In this document: in pieces, positions 42,689 through 51,872 of the stretch
Numbering within the stretch: the first letter of the stretch is position 1
Layout of the letters: every line of letters starts with the position of its first letter
Source of the DNA: Aridibacter sp965216195
GTDB taxonomy: Bacteria; Acidobacteriota; Blastocatellia; Pyrinomonadales; Pyrinomonadaceae
DNA: 64,000 bases
Reading direction: 5' to 3'
NCBI GenBank assembly: GCA_965216195.1
Contig: OZ244151.1
Span: 1,116,001 to 1,180,000, forward strand
Translations under genes and position numbers: made by a program
The notes under the pieces: model-generated
Databases searched by the model: none
Seen by the model: only the letters and a program-made list of their open reading frames with translations
Told to the model about the DNA's origin: nothing

Positions 42689-43105
42689 CTGAAAAACTTT
42701 ATGTGGCTGGGGTCAATAGGAGGCATCCGGAAAAGGTTCCTAAAGATGTAAGATAAGTGCAAAATGAGGCGATCCGAAAGCGCCCGAAATCGTTTCCTTT
42801 CTTTTCAGATTATTTCAACTACACTCAGAATACCTTGCGGTTTGCGTTTGGTTTAAAGGTGCGGACCGTGCCTTTTCTCAAGTTCCCTATGACAGACGAA
42901 TATTTGGCAGCTACTGCGTAGCCAAAAATATATTCTGACTTTGTGTCATTAAAACCAGGATACGATTGTCTTATTAATAAAGGCGTCGAAGAATAGCTGC
43001 AAATTTTACAAAGCAAATTTTACAAAATTTTGTAACTACAAGTTAGGGTGTTGGTGTCATACAGTTTCAGGAAACTAAGGCTGTAAATAAATAGATTGGT
43101 AAACA
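42689..43105. other. 417-bp intergenic gap, with a 16-bp palindrome
   Basis: No ORF with support. The perfect palindrome TTACAAAATTTTGTAA lies at 43020 to 43035, preceded by AAATTTTACAAA (43001), giving repeated half-sites. It is about 70 bp upstream of the ECF sigma start, so it is a candidate operator. The rest shows no repeat or terminator I can support. Confidence 0.5.
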
Positions 43106-43705
43106 ATGGGTTTGAATCGATCAGACTTTTGGTTTGAGAATGAAACGGAAGCAAAGTCTTTTTCCAGAGCAGAACTTTTGTCTTTAACAGCGGAATCAAA
43201 AAATTTAGAGGAGCAGGTAGCCGAAATTTTTGAGACCCTGAGGATGCCGGTTTACCACTATCTTCTCGGAGCTTTTGGAAATGCGGCCGAAGCAGAAGAA
43301 ATAACCCAGGATGCCTTTTTGCAACTGTATAAATCGATCCGTAAAGGACAGGTTATTCGCAACGTTCGTTTTTGGATTTTCAGGGTTTCTCACAATTTAG
43401 CAATCAATCGACGAAAACACGATCAATTTATTGCTCCCTTAAGTGATGATTCGTGGAGCGAGATCGAACGAATACTCCCCAGTAGAGAGCAAAATCCCGA
43501 GCAGAAAATTTTGGAGCGAGAAAAATACGATCGTCTGTTCCGTCGTGTAAAAAGACTTTCGTTAAAAGAAAGGCAAAGCCTTTATTTAAGAACCGAAGGA
43601 TTTAAATATAAAGAGATCGGCAAGATTATGAATATTGGAACTCCCACAGTCGGCGAATATCTGCGTCGTGGGATTAACAAACTATCAGAACGAAACGATG
43701 ATTAA
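43106..43705 (+). CDS. ECF-type RNA polymerase sigma factor
   Basis: 199 residues. Region 2: VYHYLLGAFGNAAEAEEITQDAFLQLYKSI...NVRFWIFRVSHNLAINRRK; region 4: LSLKERQSLYLRTEGFKYKEIGKIMNIGTPTVGEYLRRGINKL. No region 3 or extra domain. The stop overlaps the ATG of the anti-sigma gene by eight bases, so the pair is translationally coupled. The next genes are an Oar-like receptor and exported peptidases, the probable regulon. Confidence 0.93.
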   Translation: MGLNRSDFWFENETEAKSFSRAELLSLTAESKNLEEQVAEIFETLRMPVYHYLLGAFGNAAEAEEITQDAFLQLYKSIRKGQVIRNVRFWIFRVSHNLAINRRKHDQFIAPLSDDSWSEIERILPSREQNPEQKILEREKYDRLFRRVKRLSLKERQSLYLRTEGFKYKEIGKIMNIGTPTVGEYLRRGINKLSERNDD

Positions 43706-45644
43706 GAAATTTCTCTATAAATTGAAGCTTGAGGACAACCATCCGGACGATGGCGTACTATTAGCCTACGTGGACGGCGAACTCAGCTCAAAACAATCGA
43801 CGCGCACACGCAAACATCTTGAAGATTGCTGGGCTTGCCGCGAACGTCTTGAAAATATCGAGGCGGCTATTTCGCAGTTTGTGAAGTTTCGCAACGATAT
43901 CCAGATTCCATTGTCTGAGGCACCTCCGAATAAATGGAGTAGTTTTAGACGAAAACTCACCGAGCTTGCAGCTCAAGATATTGTCCCTGATGCATCCGGT
44001 ACCGGAACTTTAAGTCTGTGGCAAAGGTTTCTTAATTTCGCTGCGATTTCTAATTTGGCGCCAAATCAGATTAGAGGAGGTGTAGCGACAGTTGCCGCCG
44101 TTTTAGTTGTTGCTTTGATTTGGAATCTAGTCAGTATCGGGCAGGTGTCTGCAGCCGAACTACTCCAAAAGGCTACCATTGCTCAAAACGAGAAAGTTAA
44201 CTCGACCAGGCAGGCGGTCGTTTATCAAAAACTCGAGGTAAAACGTCAGAATTCGAGACCGGTTGATTGGGAGGTTTGGCAGGATAAATCCTACGGGCGT
44301 TTTCGTCATCACATAGCCAATAAAGTGCCCACTACTGAAAACGAAGTGTCGGAAGAGGTTTCAAGTTTAGCTCAGATTCTTAAGAAAAACGGATTTGATC
44401 CAAAACAGCCGATATCATCTGCCGGGTTTGCCAGTTGGCGAAATTCCCTTAGCAAAAAAAGGGATACTGTTACTAAGATTGAAGGCGAAAGCGGTCGACA
44501 GCAATTCGTTCTAAGTACGGTAAATGAAGACGACATCAAAATCGGGGATGTCAGTAAGGCGGAACTCACAGTGCGTGCCGCAGACTGGCATCCATTTCAG
44601 CAAACGCTACACGTTTTAACGGCTCAGGGCGAAGAGATTTTCCGAATTACCGAGCTCGATTTTGAGGTAGCGATTCTGAGTGATTTTTCACCTAGCTTTT
44701 TTGGTGAAAATATCCAAACGGAAATAGCGGAGGCGAGAACGCCGGAGGAAAAAGCGGAGCCTTCTCCGTCTCCCGTTGAATCGCCATCCCCCGAAGCGGC
44801 CCCACAAGCTTTGGAAGAAAAAGAAAAACCGTCGCAACCTAAAAAAGCTCCAAAGGCGAAGCGTGTAATCGCCACTTCCGAGCTCGAAGTAGAAGTTCTT
44901 GATCTGCTAAACCAGGCAAAAGCCGATTTGGGCGAACAAATCACCGTCGAAAGGAGAAATGGCATTTTGAGGGTTCGTGGACTTGTAGAATCGCCTAAGC
45001 GTAAACAGGAAATTTTGAGCTATTTGCGACCCGTTAGCAATAATTCTGCGGTGCGAATTGAAATACAGACTGTCGCCGAGGCGGTTGCCTCAAATAAAGG
45101 CAAGCTGAATAACCCCGTTAAGGAGGAAGAACTCCAGACGCAAAATGATGTCGCGGCGGCTGAAAATGAATTGATCGGGCATTTTGGCTCGCAACAAAAA
45201 GCGCGAAGCTTTGCTTCCCGAATTGTGGGACGTTCACGTAGGGCAATGAGTAGAGCGTATGCTATGCGGCGTTTAGCTAAACAGTTTAGCCCGAAAGAAA
45301 TGAAGAGTTTATCTCCTCAAGCAAAAGGCAAATGGCTTGCCCTAATTCGCAGACATGCAAGTGCATTTCAATCTGAAACAAGCGCTATAAGAAGCGAATT
45401 AAAGATAGTTTTTGGTGGACGAAACGTTGGAGCCTCGAGAACTCAACGAGTTCAGGGCATTAGCGATATTCCGCAAGCTGTCGAGTCTTTGATGAGTTTT
45501 GCATCGGCCAACGATCAGGTCATCAGATCGGCGATGACGGTTTCTGTCAAAGGAAATCAATTTTCGGCGATAAAAACAAACCAGTTTTGGCGGTCGCTTA
45601 AAACGGCTGAGGCCTTGGCAGGGAAACTGCGAAATGTCAAATAG
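43698..45644 (+). CDS. Membrane-anchored zinc-finger anti-sigma factor with large periplasmic domain
   Basis: Start set at the ATG at 43698, overlapping the sigma stop, not at 43635. 648 residues: N-terminal anti-sigma zinc finger H40-x3-C44-x2-C47 (HLEDCWAC), one transmembrane helix near residues 125 to 147 (GGVATVAAVLVVALIWNLV), then about 500 extracytoplasmic residues. These include a Pro/Ser/Glu linker (SPSPVESPSPEAAP) and a C-terminal region with VEVLDLLNQA...ITVERR...RVRGLVESPKRKQEILSYL. The same C-terminal modules occur in the fused protein at 55015. It would hold the sigma factor until a surface or periplasmic signal. Confidence 0.88.
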   Translation: MIKKFLYKLKLEDNHPDDGVLLAYVDGELSSKQSTRTRKHLEDCWACRERLENIEAAISQFVKFRNDIQIPLSEAPPNKWSSFRRKLTELAAQDIVPDASGTGTLSLWQRFLNFAAISNLAPNQIRGGVATVAAVLVVALIWNLVSIGQVSAAELLQKATIAQNEKVNSTRQAVVYQKLEVKRQNSRPVDWEVWQDKSYGRFRHHIANKVPTTENEVSEEVSSLAQILKKNGFDPKQPISSAGFASWRNSLSKKRDTVTKIEGESGRQQFVLSTVNEDDIKIGDVSKAELTVRAADWHPFQQTLHVLTAQGEEIFRITELDFEVAILSDFSPSFFGENIQTEIAEARTPEEKAEPSPSPVESPSPEAAPQALEEKEKPSQPKKAPKAKRVIATSELEVEVLDLLNQAKADLGEQITVERRNGILRVRGLVESPKRKQEILSYLRPVSNNSAVRIEIQTVAEAVASNKGKLNNPVKEEELQTQNDVAAAENELIGHFGSQQKARSFASRIVGRSRRAMSRAYAMRRLAKQFSPKEMKSLSPQAKGKWLALIRRHASAFQSETSAIRSELKIVFGGRNVGASRTQRVQGISDIPQAVESLMSFASANDQVIRSAMTVSVKGNQFSAIKTNQFWRSLKTAEALAGKLRNVK

Positions 45645-45723
45645 GAATTAGGGAGCAATAATCAAGCGGCGAACTTCCGCGGAAGTGTTCAACCTAAAAT
45701 CAAAGTAAATAAGGGAGTAGAAT

Positions 45724-48700
45724 ATGCGAAAAACAAGTTTAATCAAATACCTAGCGGGACTAATAGTAGTGTTTATCTTAGCTACAGGCATAGTGGCTCA
45801 AACAGCTACCGCGACCCTAAGCGGAACTGTCGTAGACGAAGCCGGCGCGTTTGTTCCCGGTGCGACCGTTAAAATCTCAAATACTTCAACGGGATTTGAA
45901 AGAACCGCGCAAACAGATAGTGAAGGTTACTTTAATATACCGCTGCTGCCTCCGAGCACCTATGTCGTGACAATCGAGCGCGACGGTTTTTCTCCCGTAG
46001 AAGTAAGTAACGTCGTTCTAAATTTGGGTGACCGCAAAGGACTGCGGATTAAGCTCAAAATCGGACAAAGAACCGATACTGTAGATGTTGTGGCGGACCC
46101 CGTTCTCGTAAACGAAACCGCCGCGGTTAGAACGGTAGTCGATTCCGAATTGGTGAAGGAAACTCCTCTCAACGGAAGAAATATCCAAACGCTTATTTCG
46201 CTCGCACCCGGTATTGTTCCGGTTACACAAGGAAATAGCGAGGGGCAGTTCGTCGTTAACGGACAAAGACCAAACGCAAACGTCTTTTTAGTCGACGGGG
46301 TAAGTGCCAATTTCGGGGCTCCAAGATTTGCTAATTTAGACAATTTCAGTAATTTCGCAACGGGTTCCCTTCCGGCAACAAATGTACTGGGTGGATTTAC
46401 AAATCAGGCTTCGGTTGACGCGATTGACGAAATTCAGGTTCAAACGTCGACGTATTCAGCCGAGCACGGTCGTTCACCCGGCGGGCAGATTATTATCAAC
46501 ACCAAATCGGGGAAAAACGAATTCCACGGATCACTGTATGAGTATTTTCGCAATGACGCTCTGGATGCAAACGATTACTTTTTCAATGCACTTGGGGCGG
46601 GAAAAGCAAAACTTCGATTTAACAACTTCGGTGGAACCGTTGGCGGACCATTGCCTTTTTTAAATTTTGGCGAAGGTGTGCCGATATTTAATGATGGAAA
46701 AGATCGGACGCACTTCTTCTTTTCATACGAGGGGCAGAGATTTGTGCTGCCTCAGGCGCCTATAGATACTACCTCTCCCACCGAAGCAGCACGACAAGCC
46801 TTAAGTACGGAAGTTGCGAGATCGGCTTATGCAATATTTCCATTGCCAAACAGAGAAACAATTTTAGACGCTAATGGGAATCCGACGGACGTTGGACGTC
46901 TTGTAAGAGGATATTCGGATCCAAACAATTCTGATTCGTATAGTCTTCGGATAGACCACAACTACAAGAATAAATACACATTCTTTGGTAGATACAACTG
47001 GGCTCCGGCAGACTCGGCTACGAACGGCGGTTTTGGGGTAAGCAGCAGGCAATCTTTTTCAAAGACAAGACTCTTTACTTTGGGGGCGACGCAGCTGTTT
47101 GGTTCAAAAGCTGTGAATGAGTTTCGGTTTAACTGGTCTCGACAAGAGAGCGGAATAGACAATACATATGACCTGGGAGCGACTCCGCCCATTGTAGAAA
47201 CTTTTTTTCAAGGCGGAGAACTGCCGGCTGGTAGCGTGTCAATCTCTTTCTGGAACGGTGCCTTTGGTCCAGCACAATTCTTCGAAAATATCACTTTGGG
47301 AAAGGAGGCTGATAATTCAACACAGCAGCTAAATGTCGTCGATAATTTTACCTATACGGCAGGAAAACATCAAATCAGAGCCGGTGCCGATTTCCGTTTT
47401 CTGCGTCCTAAGCTTGGTTTTGGTCAGCGGACGTTTTTCCAGGTGACCGTGCCGACGATTTTAGACGGACCCAACCCGGTAACGGATCAAGGAATTTTCC
47501 AGGAAGGATCAGGCAAAGCCGTCAAAACAAATCAGTATTCTCTCTATCTTCAGGATACTTGGAGAGTGAATGAAAGGCTTACTACAACTTTTGGAGTTCG
47601 TTGGGAGATCAATCCGCCGCCTACTACGGCAGGAGCACGAAATGTTACGCTTGCCGCTGTGCCCGACCTGAGCAAATTCGATCAGAATGATCTTGAACTC
47701 GTGTACGACAAGGCGTTTTACGACACTAGCTACACAAACTTTGCGCCGCGGTTTGGGATAACCTACCGATTATCCGACAAGCTTGGAAGAGAGACAATAA
47801 TCAGGGGAGGAGCCGGTATGTTTTACGATCTCGGGCAAGAAGGACATACCGTTACCGTTTTTCCATTTACGCTCTCAGAGTTCTTCCGCGGTAGATCTCT
47901 ACCGATAGCGTTTCCTCAGTTTGCTGAGCTCCCTGACGAAGTAGGTCCTTTTAGCCCAATAGGCAACGTTTCTGTAGCCGACGGCGATTTCGTTACTCCG
48001 CGAACCTATCAGTTTAATTTACATGTGGATCAATCGTTGGGCAAAAACAATGTGCTTTCGGTTGGCTATGTAGGTGCTTTAGGAAGAAAGCTTATTAAAC
48101 CGATTAGGACAGCCTTCGGCTTCTTTTCGCCGTACTTTAACAATAATGGGATTTTCGGTACGACGATTGTGACCAACTCCGGAGAATCGGATTACCACGC
48201 TCTTCAAACTCAGTTTACGAGCAGATATACGGACAGGTTCTCAGCTGTGGTGAGTTACACATGGTCGCATAGTATTGATAATGCTTCGACTAATGAAAAC
48301 GCACGTGGTGAACAGGGAATACATGCTATTGACGCATTTAGAGCTGATTCCAGCTTCGATATAAGACACAACATTTCGGGAGCGTTTACATATAAGCTTC
48401 CGGCTCCGAGGTGGAATAAGTTTGCGAATGCGATCTTAGGCGGCTGGTCGTTTAATTCCGTCTTTACGGCAAGAACCGGTTCTCCGTTTAATCCGATAGT
48501 CAGATTTTTTGATACCGCCACCCGCACTGATAGATTCCAGCGTCCAAACTTAACGGGAGAGCCGATTTGGATTATTGATGATTCGATACCCGCCGGAAGG
48601 AGGCTGAATCTCGATGCTTTTGATGTCACAAACCTACCTGCCGATCCTTTGGTTCACGGTGCGCTGGGTAGAAACTCTCTAAGAGGACTCGGAGCGTGGC

Positions 48701-48984
48701 AAGTCGATTCCTCGATTCATCGTAATTTTGGTTTCTGGGAAGGCAAAAAGCTTCAGTTGAGATTGGAGGCATTCAATGTATTTAATCATCCTAACTTTGC
48801 GTCTGTGCCTGCTGAATTACGAATAACTACCGTACCTGATGGTCGTGTTTTTGTGTCGCCTACCTTTGGGCAATTCAATAGCACGCTGTCAAGAGCACGC
48901 ACTTTGGGCGGGTTCGGATTAAACTCGTTGTTTTCGGTCGGCGGACCGCGGTCGATCCAACTGGTCGCGAGGTTCGAATTCTAA
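45724..48984 (+). CDS. Oar-like TonB-dependent receptor with carboxypeptidase-regulatory domain
   Basis: 1086 residues. Signal peptide to about ALATGIVAQT, then a CarboxypepD_reg beta-sandwich (ATLSGTVVDEAGAFVPGATVKISN...), plug domain (VVDSELVKETPLNGRNIQTLISLAPGIVPV), and a large beta barrel ending in a C-terminal aromatic residue (VARFEF). These SusC/Oar-type receptors are abundant in Acidobacteria and import or secrete peptides and polysaccharides. A good ribosome site AAGGGAG precedes the ATG. Sits between sigma/anti-sigma and a metalloprotease; close paralogue at 58184. Confidence 0.9.
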   Translation: MRKTSLIKYLAGLIVVFILATGIVAQTATATLSGTVVDEAGAFVPGATVKISNTSTGFERTAQTDSEGYFNIPLLPPSTYVVTIERDGFSPVEVSNVVLNLGDRKGLRIKLKIGQRTDTVDVVADPVLVNETAAVRTVVDSELVKETPLNGRNIQTLISLAPGIVPVTQGNSEGQFVVNGQRPNANVFLVDGVSANFGAPRFANLDNFSNFATGSLPATNVLGGFTNQASVDAIDEIQVQTSTYSAEHGRSPGGQIIINTKSGKNEFHGSLYEYFRNDALDANDYFFNALGAGKAKLRFNNFGGTVGGPLPFLNFGEGVPIFNDGKDRTHFFFSYEGQRFVLPQAPIDTTSPTEAARQALSTEVARSAYAIFPLPNRETILDANGNPTDVGRLVRGYSDPNNSDSYSLRIDHNYKNKYTFFGRYNWAPADSATNGGFGVSSRQSFSKTRLFTLGATQLFGSKAVNEFRFNWSRQESGIDNTYDLGATPPIVETFFQGGELPAGSVSISFWNGAFGPAQFFENITLGKEADNSTQQLNVVDNFTYTAGKHQIRAGADFRFLRPKLGFGQRTFFQVTVPTILDGPNPVTDQGIFQEGSGKAVKTNQYSLYLQDTWRVNERLTTTFGVRWEINPPPTTAGARNVTLAAVPDLSKFDQNDLELVYDKAFYDTSYTNFAPRFGITYRLSDKLGRETIIRGGAGMFYDLGQEGHTVTVFPFTLSEFFRGRSLPIAFPQFAELPDEVGPFSPIGNVSVADGDFVTPRTYQFNLHVDQSLGKNNVLSVGYVGALGRKLIKPIRTAFGFFSPYFNNNGIFGTTIVTNSGESDYHALQTQFTSRYTDRFSAVVSYTWSHSIDNASTNENARGEQGIHAIDAFRADSSFDIRHNISGAFTYKLPAPRWNKFANAILGGWSFNSVFTARTGSPFNPIVRFFDTATRTDRFQRPNLTGEPIWIIDDSIPAGRRLNLDAFDVTNLPADPLVHGALGRNSLRGLGAWQVDSSIHRNFGFWEGKKLQLRLEAFNVFNHPNFASVPAELRITTVPDGRVFVSPTFGQFNSTLSRARTLGGFGLNSLFSVGGPRSIQLVARFEF

Positions 48985-49007
48985 CGCGGGCGTAATTAAT
49001 AAAGCAG

Positions 49008-49056
49008 CCGCAGATTGTGGAAGAAATTGAGGTTAAGACAATCTGCGGTTTTTTTT
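49008..49056 (+). terminator. Rho-independent terminator after the receptor gene
   Basis: CCGCAGATTGT (49008) pairs perfectly with ACAATCTGCGG (49038 to 49048), with eight T immediately after. The stem is 11 bp with a 19-base loop. Confidence 0.85.
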
Positions 49057-49154
49057 GAGGTTAATCTGAGGAAAACCGGTCGCGGTCGGTTAACTTTTAG
49101 CTGCCCGTTCAGGGCTTACTGATTTTAGCTTCCCCCGGGAGCAATATTAAAAAC

Positions 49155-51587
49155 ATGAAAAAATATATCAAACTTTTGTATGTTATTAGTCTTTTAGCTT
49201 TCTCGGTGAGTAACGTTTTCGGTTTTCAGGAAGACAAAAAACCGGATACCCTGAAAGCGACAAAAAACGACACGAAAAAAAAGAAGGGTGATGATAAGAA
49301 GAAAGACGAGCCAAAGTTTAAGAAGTACGAAGAAGTTATAACCAAAGAGGCAATTACCAAAAAGGGGGTTTTTACCACCCACGAAGTAGGGGAAAAGCTG
49401 TACTATGAATTTGATCCTAAGGATTTTGGAAAGGAATTCCTATGGTTGGTACAACTGTCAAAGGTTGAAACCGGCTTTGGGCTTGGCGGGACGGAAGTTA
49501 ATAGACGGCTCGTAAAATTTGAGCGTCTCGGCGACTACGTACTTTTGCGAAATGTTTCTTATGCTATTCGTGCCGATAAAGGGTCATCAGAAGATATCGC
49601 GGTAAGTGCTTCAAGTCTTGATGGAATTATTGCATCGATTAAGATCGTGACTTTTGGACCAAAAAAGACTCCGGTCGTCGAAATGACGAAGATTTTTAAG
49701 GGAGATCTGCCTCAACTCAGTCCGAAGTTATCAATAAATGCTGCTGCTGTGGAAAGGGACCGGATTTTTATAACCTCGGTGAAAACATTCGAGCGAAATA
49801 TAGAAACCCGTGTGCTCGCAAGTTTTCGAAGAAACCCTAGGAAGCCCGGGAGAAGACAGGCACCGGGAAGTCATGTAACGGTTGAGCTTCATCACTCAAT
49901 GGTGGCATTGCCGGAAAAGCCGATGCGTCCGAGATATTCCGATCCAAGAGTGGGTTATTTTGACGGAACGTATACAAACTATAGCTCGGATCAGAATATA
50001 GCTGAAAAAGTAAAACTCATAAAGAGATGGAGACTTGAGAAGAAAGATCCTTCGGCGGCTATCAGCGAGCCGGTAAAGCCGATTGTTTTTTACGTCGGAC
50101 GAGGGGTTCCAGAAAAATGGCGGAAATATACAATCGAAGGGATTGAGATGTGGCAATCCGCATTTGAAGCTGCGGGATTTAAGAATGCGATTATTGGTAA
50201 ACTTGCTCCAACCGCCAAAGAAAATCCAGATTGGGATGCAGAGAATACACGCTACTCTACTATTCGCTGGCTGACATCTGAAATTCGAAATGCATATGGT
50301 CCGAATGTTAGCGACCCACGCACGGGTGAAATTATCGAGGCGGATATTCGGATATTTCACAATGTGATGGCTTTAGTGCAGGATTGGTTTTTCGTTCAGG
50401 CAGGTGCGACGGACCCTCGTGCGGCAAAATTACCTTTGCCCGACGAAGTAGTCGGCGAACTCCTAAGGTATGTTGTCGCACATGAAGTTGGGCATTCTCT
50501 CGGACTTATGCACAATTTTATTGCCAGTAACTCTTATTCGGTTGAAAGCTACAGGGATTTGGCTTTTGTCAAAAAATTCGGTGTGGCAGCCTCTATTATG
50601 GATTACGCCCGCTTTAATTATATCGCTCAACCGGGGGATGGAGCGGCACATATTACCGACAGGGTAGGACCATACGATCATTTTGCGATTGAATGGGGTT
50701 ATCGGGAATTCGACAATAAGGCTCCGGTTAAGGGTGATAGTTCACATCTTCACAAAATTGCCGCCCGGCAACTCAACGATCCAAGATTGCGTTTTGCATT
50801 AGGAGGCAACGACCCGCGTTCTCAAGCAGAGGACCTCGGAAACGACGCGATAAAAGCCACAGCCTACGGCATCAAGAATCTCGAACGAATAGCGGGAAAT
50901 CTGGTGTCTGCGACGTCCGAAAACGGTAAAGATTTTAGTCGCCTCAAAGCGATGTACGGCGAGCTTATCTTACAACTAAACAGAGAACTGAATCATGTTT
51001 CTACCTATGTCGGCGGGGTCGAAACGGACAACCTTGTACACGGGCTTCCCCGATCCGATACTTTTCGACCGATTAAGATTGAGAAACAAAAAGAGGCTCT
51101 TAAGTTCTTGATCGAGAATGCTTTTTATACAAAGGACTTCTTGCTTAGGAAAGACATTATTGAGCGGATTGGAGTTCGGGAGGCAACCGCTAAGATATCA
51201 GCCTATCAATTTGGGATAGTCAGGCGAATTTACGCCTTTTGGGTTGTTGACGAGATTAACAGGATGAAAGCTTTCGGATATGAGGTTTATTCACCGCTTG
51301 AGATATTTGCGGAAGTGCGAAAGGGAGTTTTCTCGGAAATCTACGAAAAAGATAAAACTCCTGATATGTTTAGACGTAAACTGCAAAGTTCGACGGTCAA
51401 ACACCTTATTACCTCTATCGAAAAAAAGGCTAGAGGGTCAGACGATTTTAAAGCGTTATGTCGAGAAACTTTGATAACGCTTAGAAATGATCTGAACCGT
51501 GCGGCAAAAAAGGAAAAAGATGGAATGTCAAGGATCCACTACCGTAGTTTGGCTGAGGCTATAACGCTAGGGCTCCAAGGTAAGTAG
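49155..51587 (+). CDS. Exported zinc metalloprotease, DUF5117/DUF4953 type
   Basis: 810 residues. Signal peptide MKKYIKLLYVISLLAFSVSNVFG; then a Lys-rich linker and a DUF5117-like domain (LYYEFDPKDFGKEFLWLVQLSK). The catalytic centre is VAHEVGHSLGLMHNF, a HExxHxxGxxH metzincin-like site, followed by SIMDYARFNY where a Met-turn is expected. Length and order fit the acidobacterial and Bacteroidetes zinc-dependent metalloprotease family. A periplasmic or surface peptidase next to a receptor could process the imported substrate or the anti-sigma factor's periplasmic domain. Confidence 0.85.
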   Translation: MKKYIKLLYVISLLAFSVSNVFGFQEDKKPDTLKATKNDTKKKKGDDKKKDEPKFKKYEEVITKEAITKKGVFTTHEVGEKLYYEFDPKDFGKEFLWLVQLSKVETGFGLGGTEVNRRLVKFERLGDYVLLRNVSYAIRADKGSSEDIAVSASSLDGIIASIKIVTFGPKKTPVVEMTKIFKGDLPQLSPKLSINAAAVERDRIFITSVKTFERNIETRVLASFRRNPRKPGRRQAPGSHVTVELHHSMVALPEKPMRPRYSDPRVGYFDGTYTNYSSDQNIAEKVKLIKRWRLEKKDPSAAISEPVKPIVFYVGRGVPEKWRKYTIEGIEMWQSAFEAAGFKNAIIGKLAPTAKENPDWDAENTRYSTIRWLTSEIRNAYGPNVSDPRTGEIIEADIRIFHNVMALVQDWFFVQAGATDPRAAKLPLPDEVVGELLRYVVAHEVGHSLGLMHNFIASNSYSVESYRDLAFVKKFGVAASIMDYARFNYIAQPGDGAAHITDRVGPYDHFAIEWGYREFDNKAPVKGDSSHLHKIAARQLNDPRLRFALGGNDPRSQAEDLGNDAIKATAYGIKNLERIAGNLVSATSENGKDFSRLKAMYGELILQLNRELNHVSTYVGGVETDNLVHGLPRSDTFRPIKIEKQKEALKFLIENAFYTKDFLLRKDIIERIGVREATAKISAYQFGIVRRIYAFWVVDEINRMKAFGYEVYSPLEIFAEVRKGVFSEIYEKDKTPDMFRRKLQSSTVKHLITSIEKKARGSDDFKALCRETLITLRNDLNRAAKKEKDGMSRIHYRSLAEAITLGLQGK

Positions 51588-51872
51588 TTAAGTTTAGCAG
51601 AACAAAAGACGATTCACCGATGGGCTATAGGAGATGGAATCCTATTTTCAGCTGGGTGAACTTTAATGACCATTCCGGCATGAAAATGCGATGCTGGTTT
51701 CTGGATTAAGTTCGCGTTTTTTGATCGGCGAAGGAAGCGTTTTATTCGGTGCATACAAGACTTCATTTTCTGAATGGAGGTAGATTGAAACGCTAATCTT
51801 CGAATTAAATCGAGACTTGAAATATAAGAGTAAGACTTGCACTTATTCACTATATCAGAAGGATATACAATT
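51588..51872. other. 285-bp spacer
   Basis: No ORF, repeat or terminator I can support, except AAGGA nine bases before the ATG at 51873, the ribosome-binding site of the M16 gene. Confidence 0.4.
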
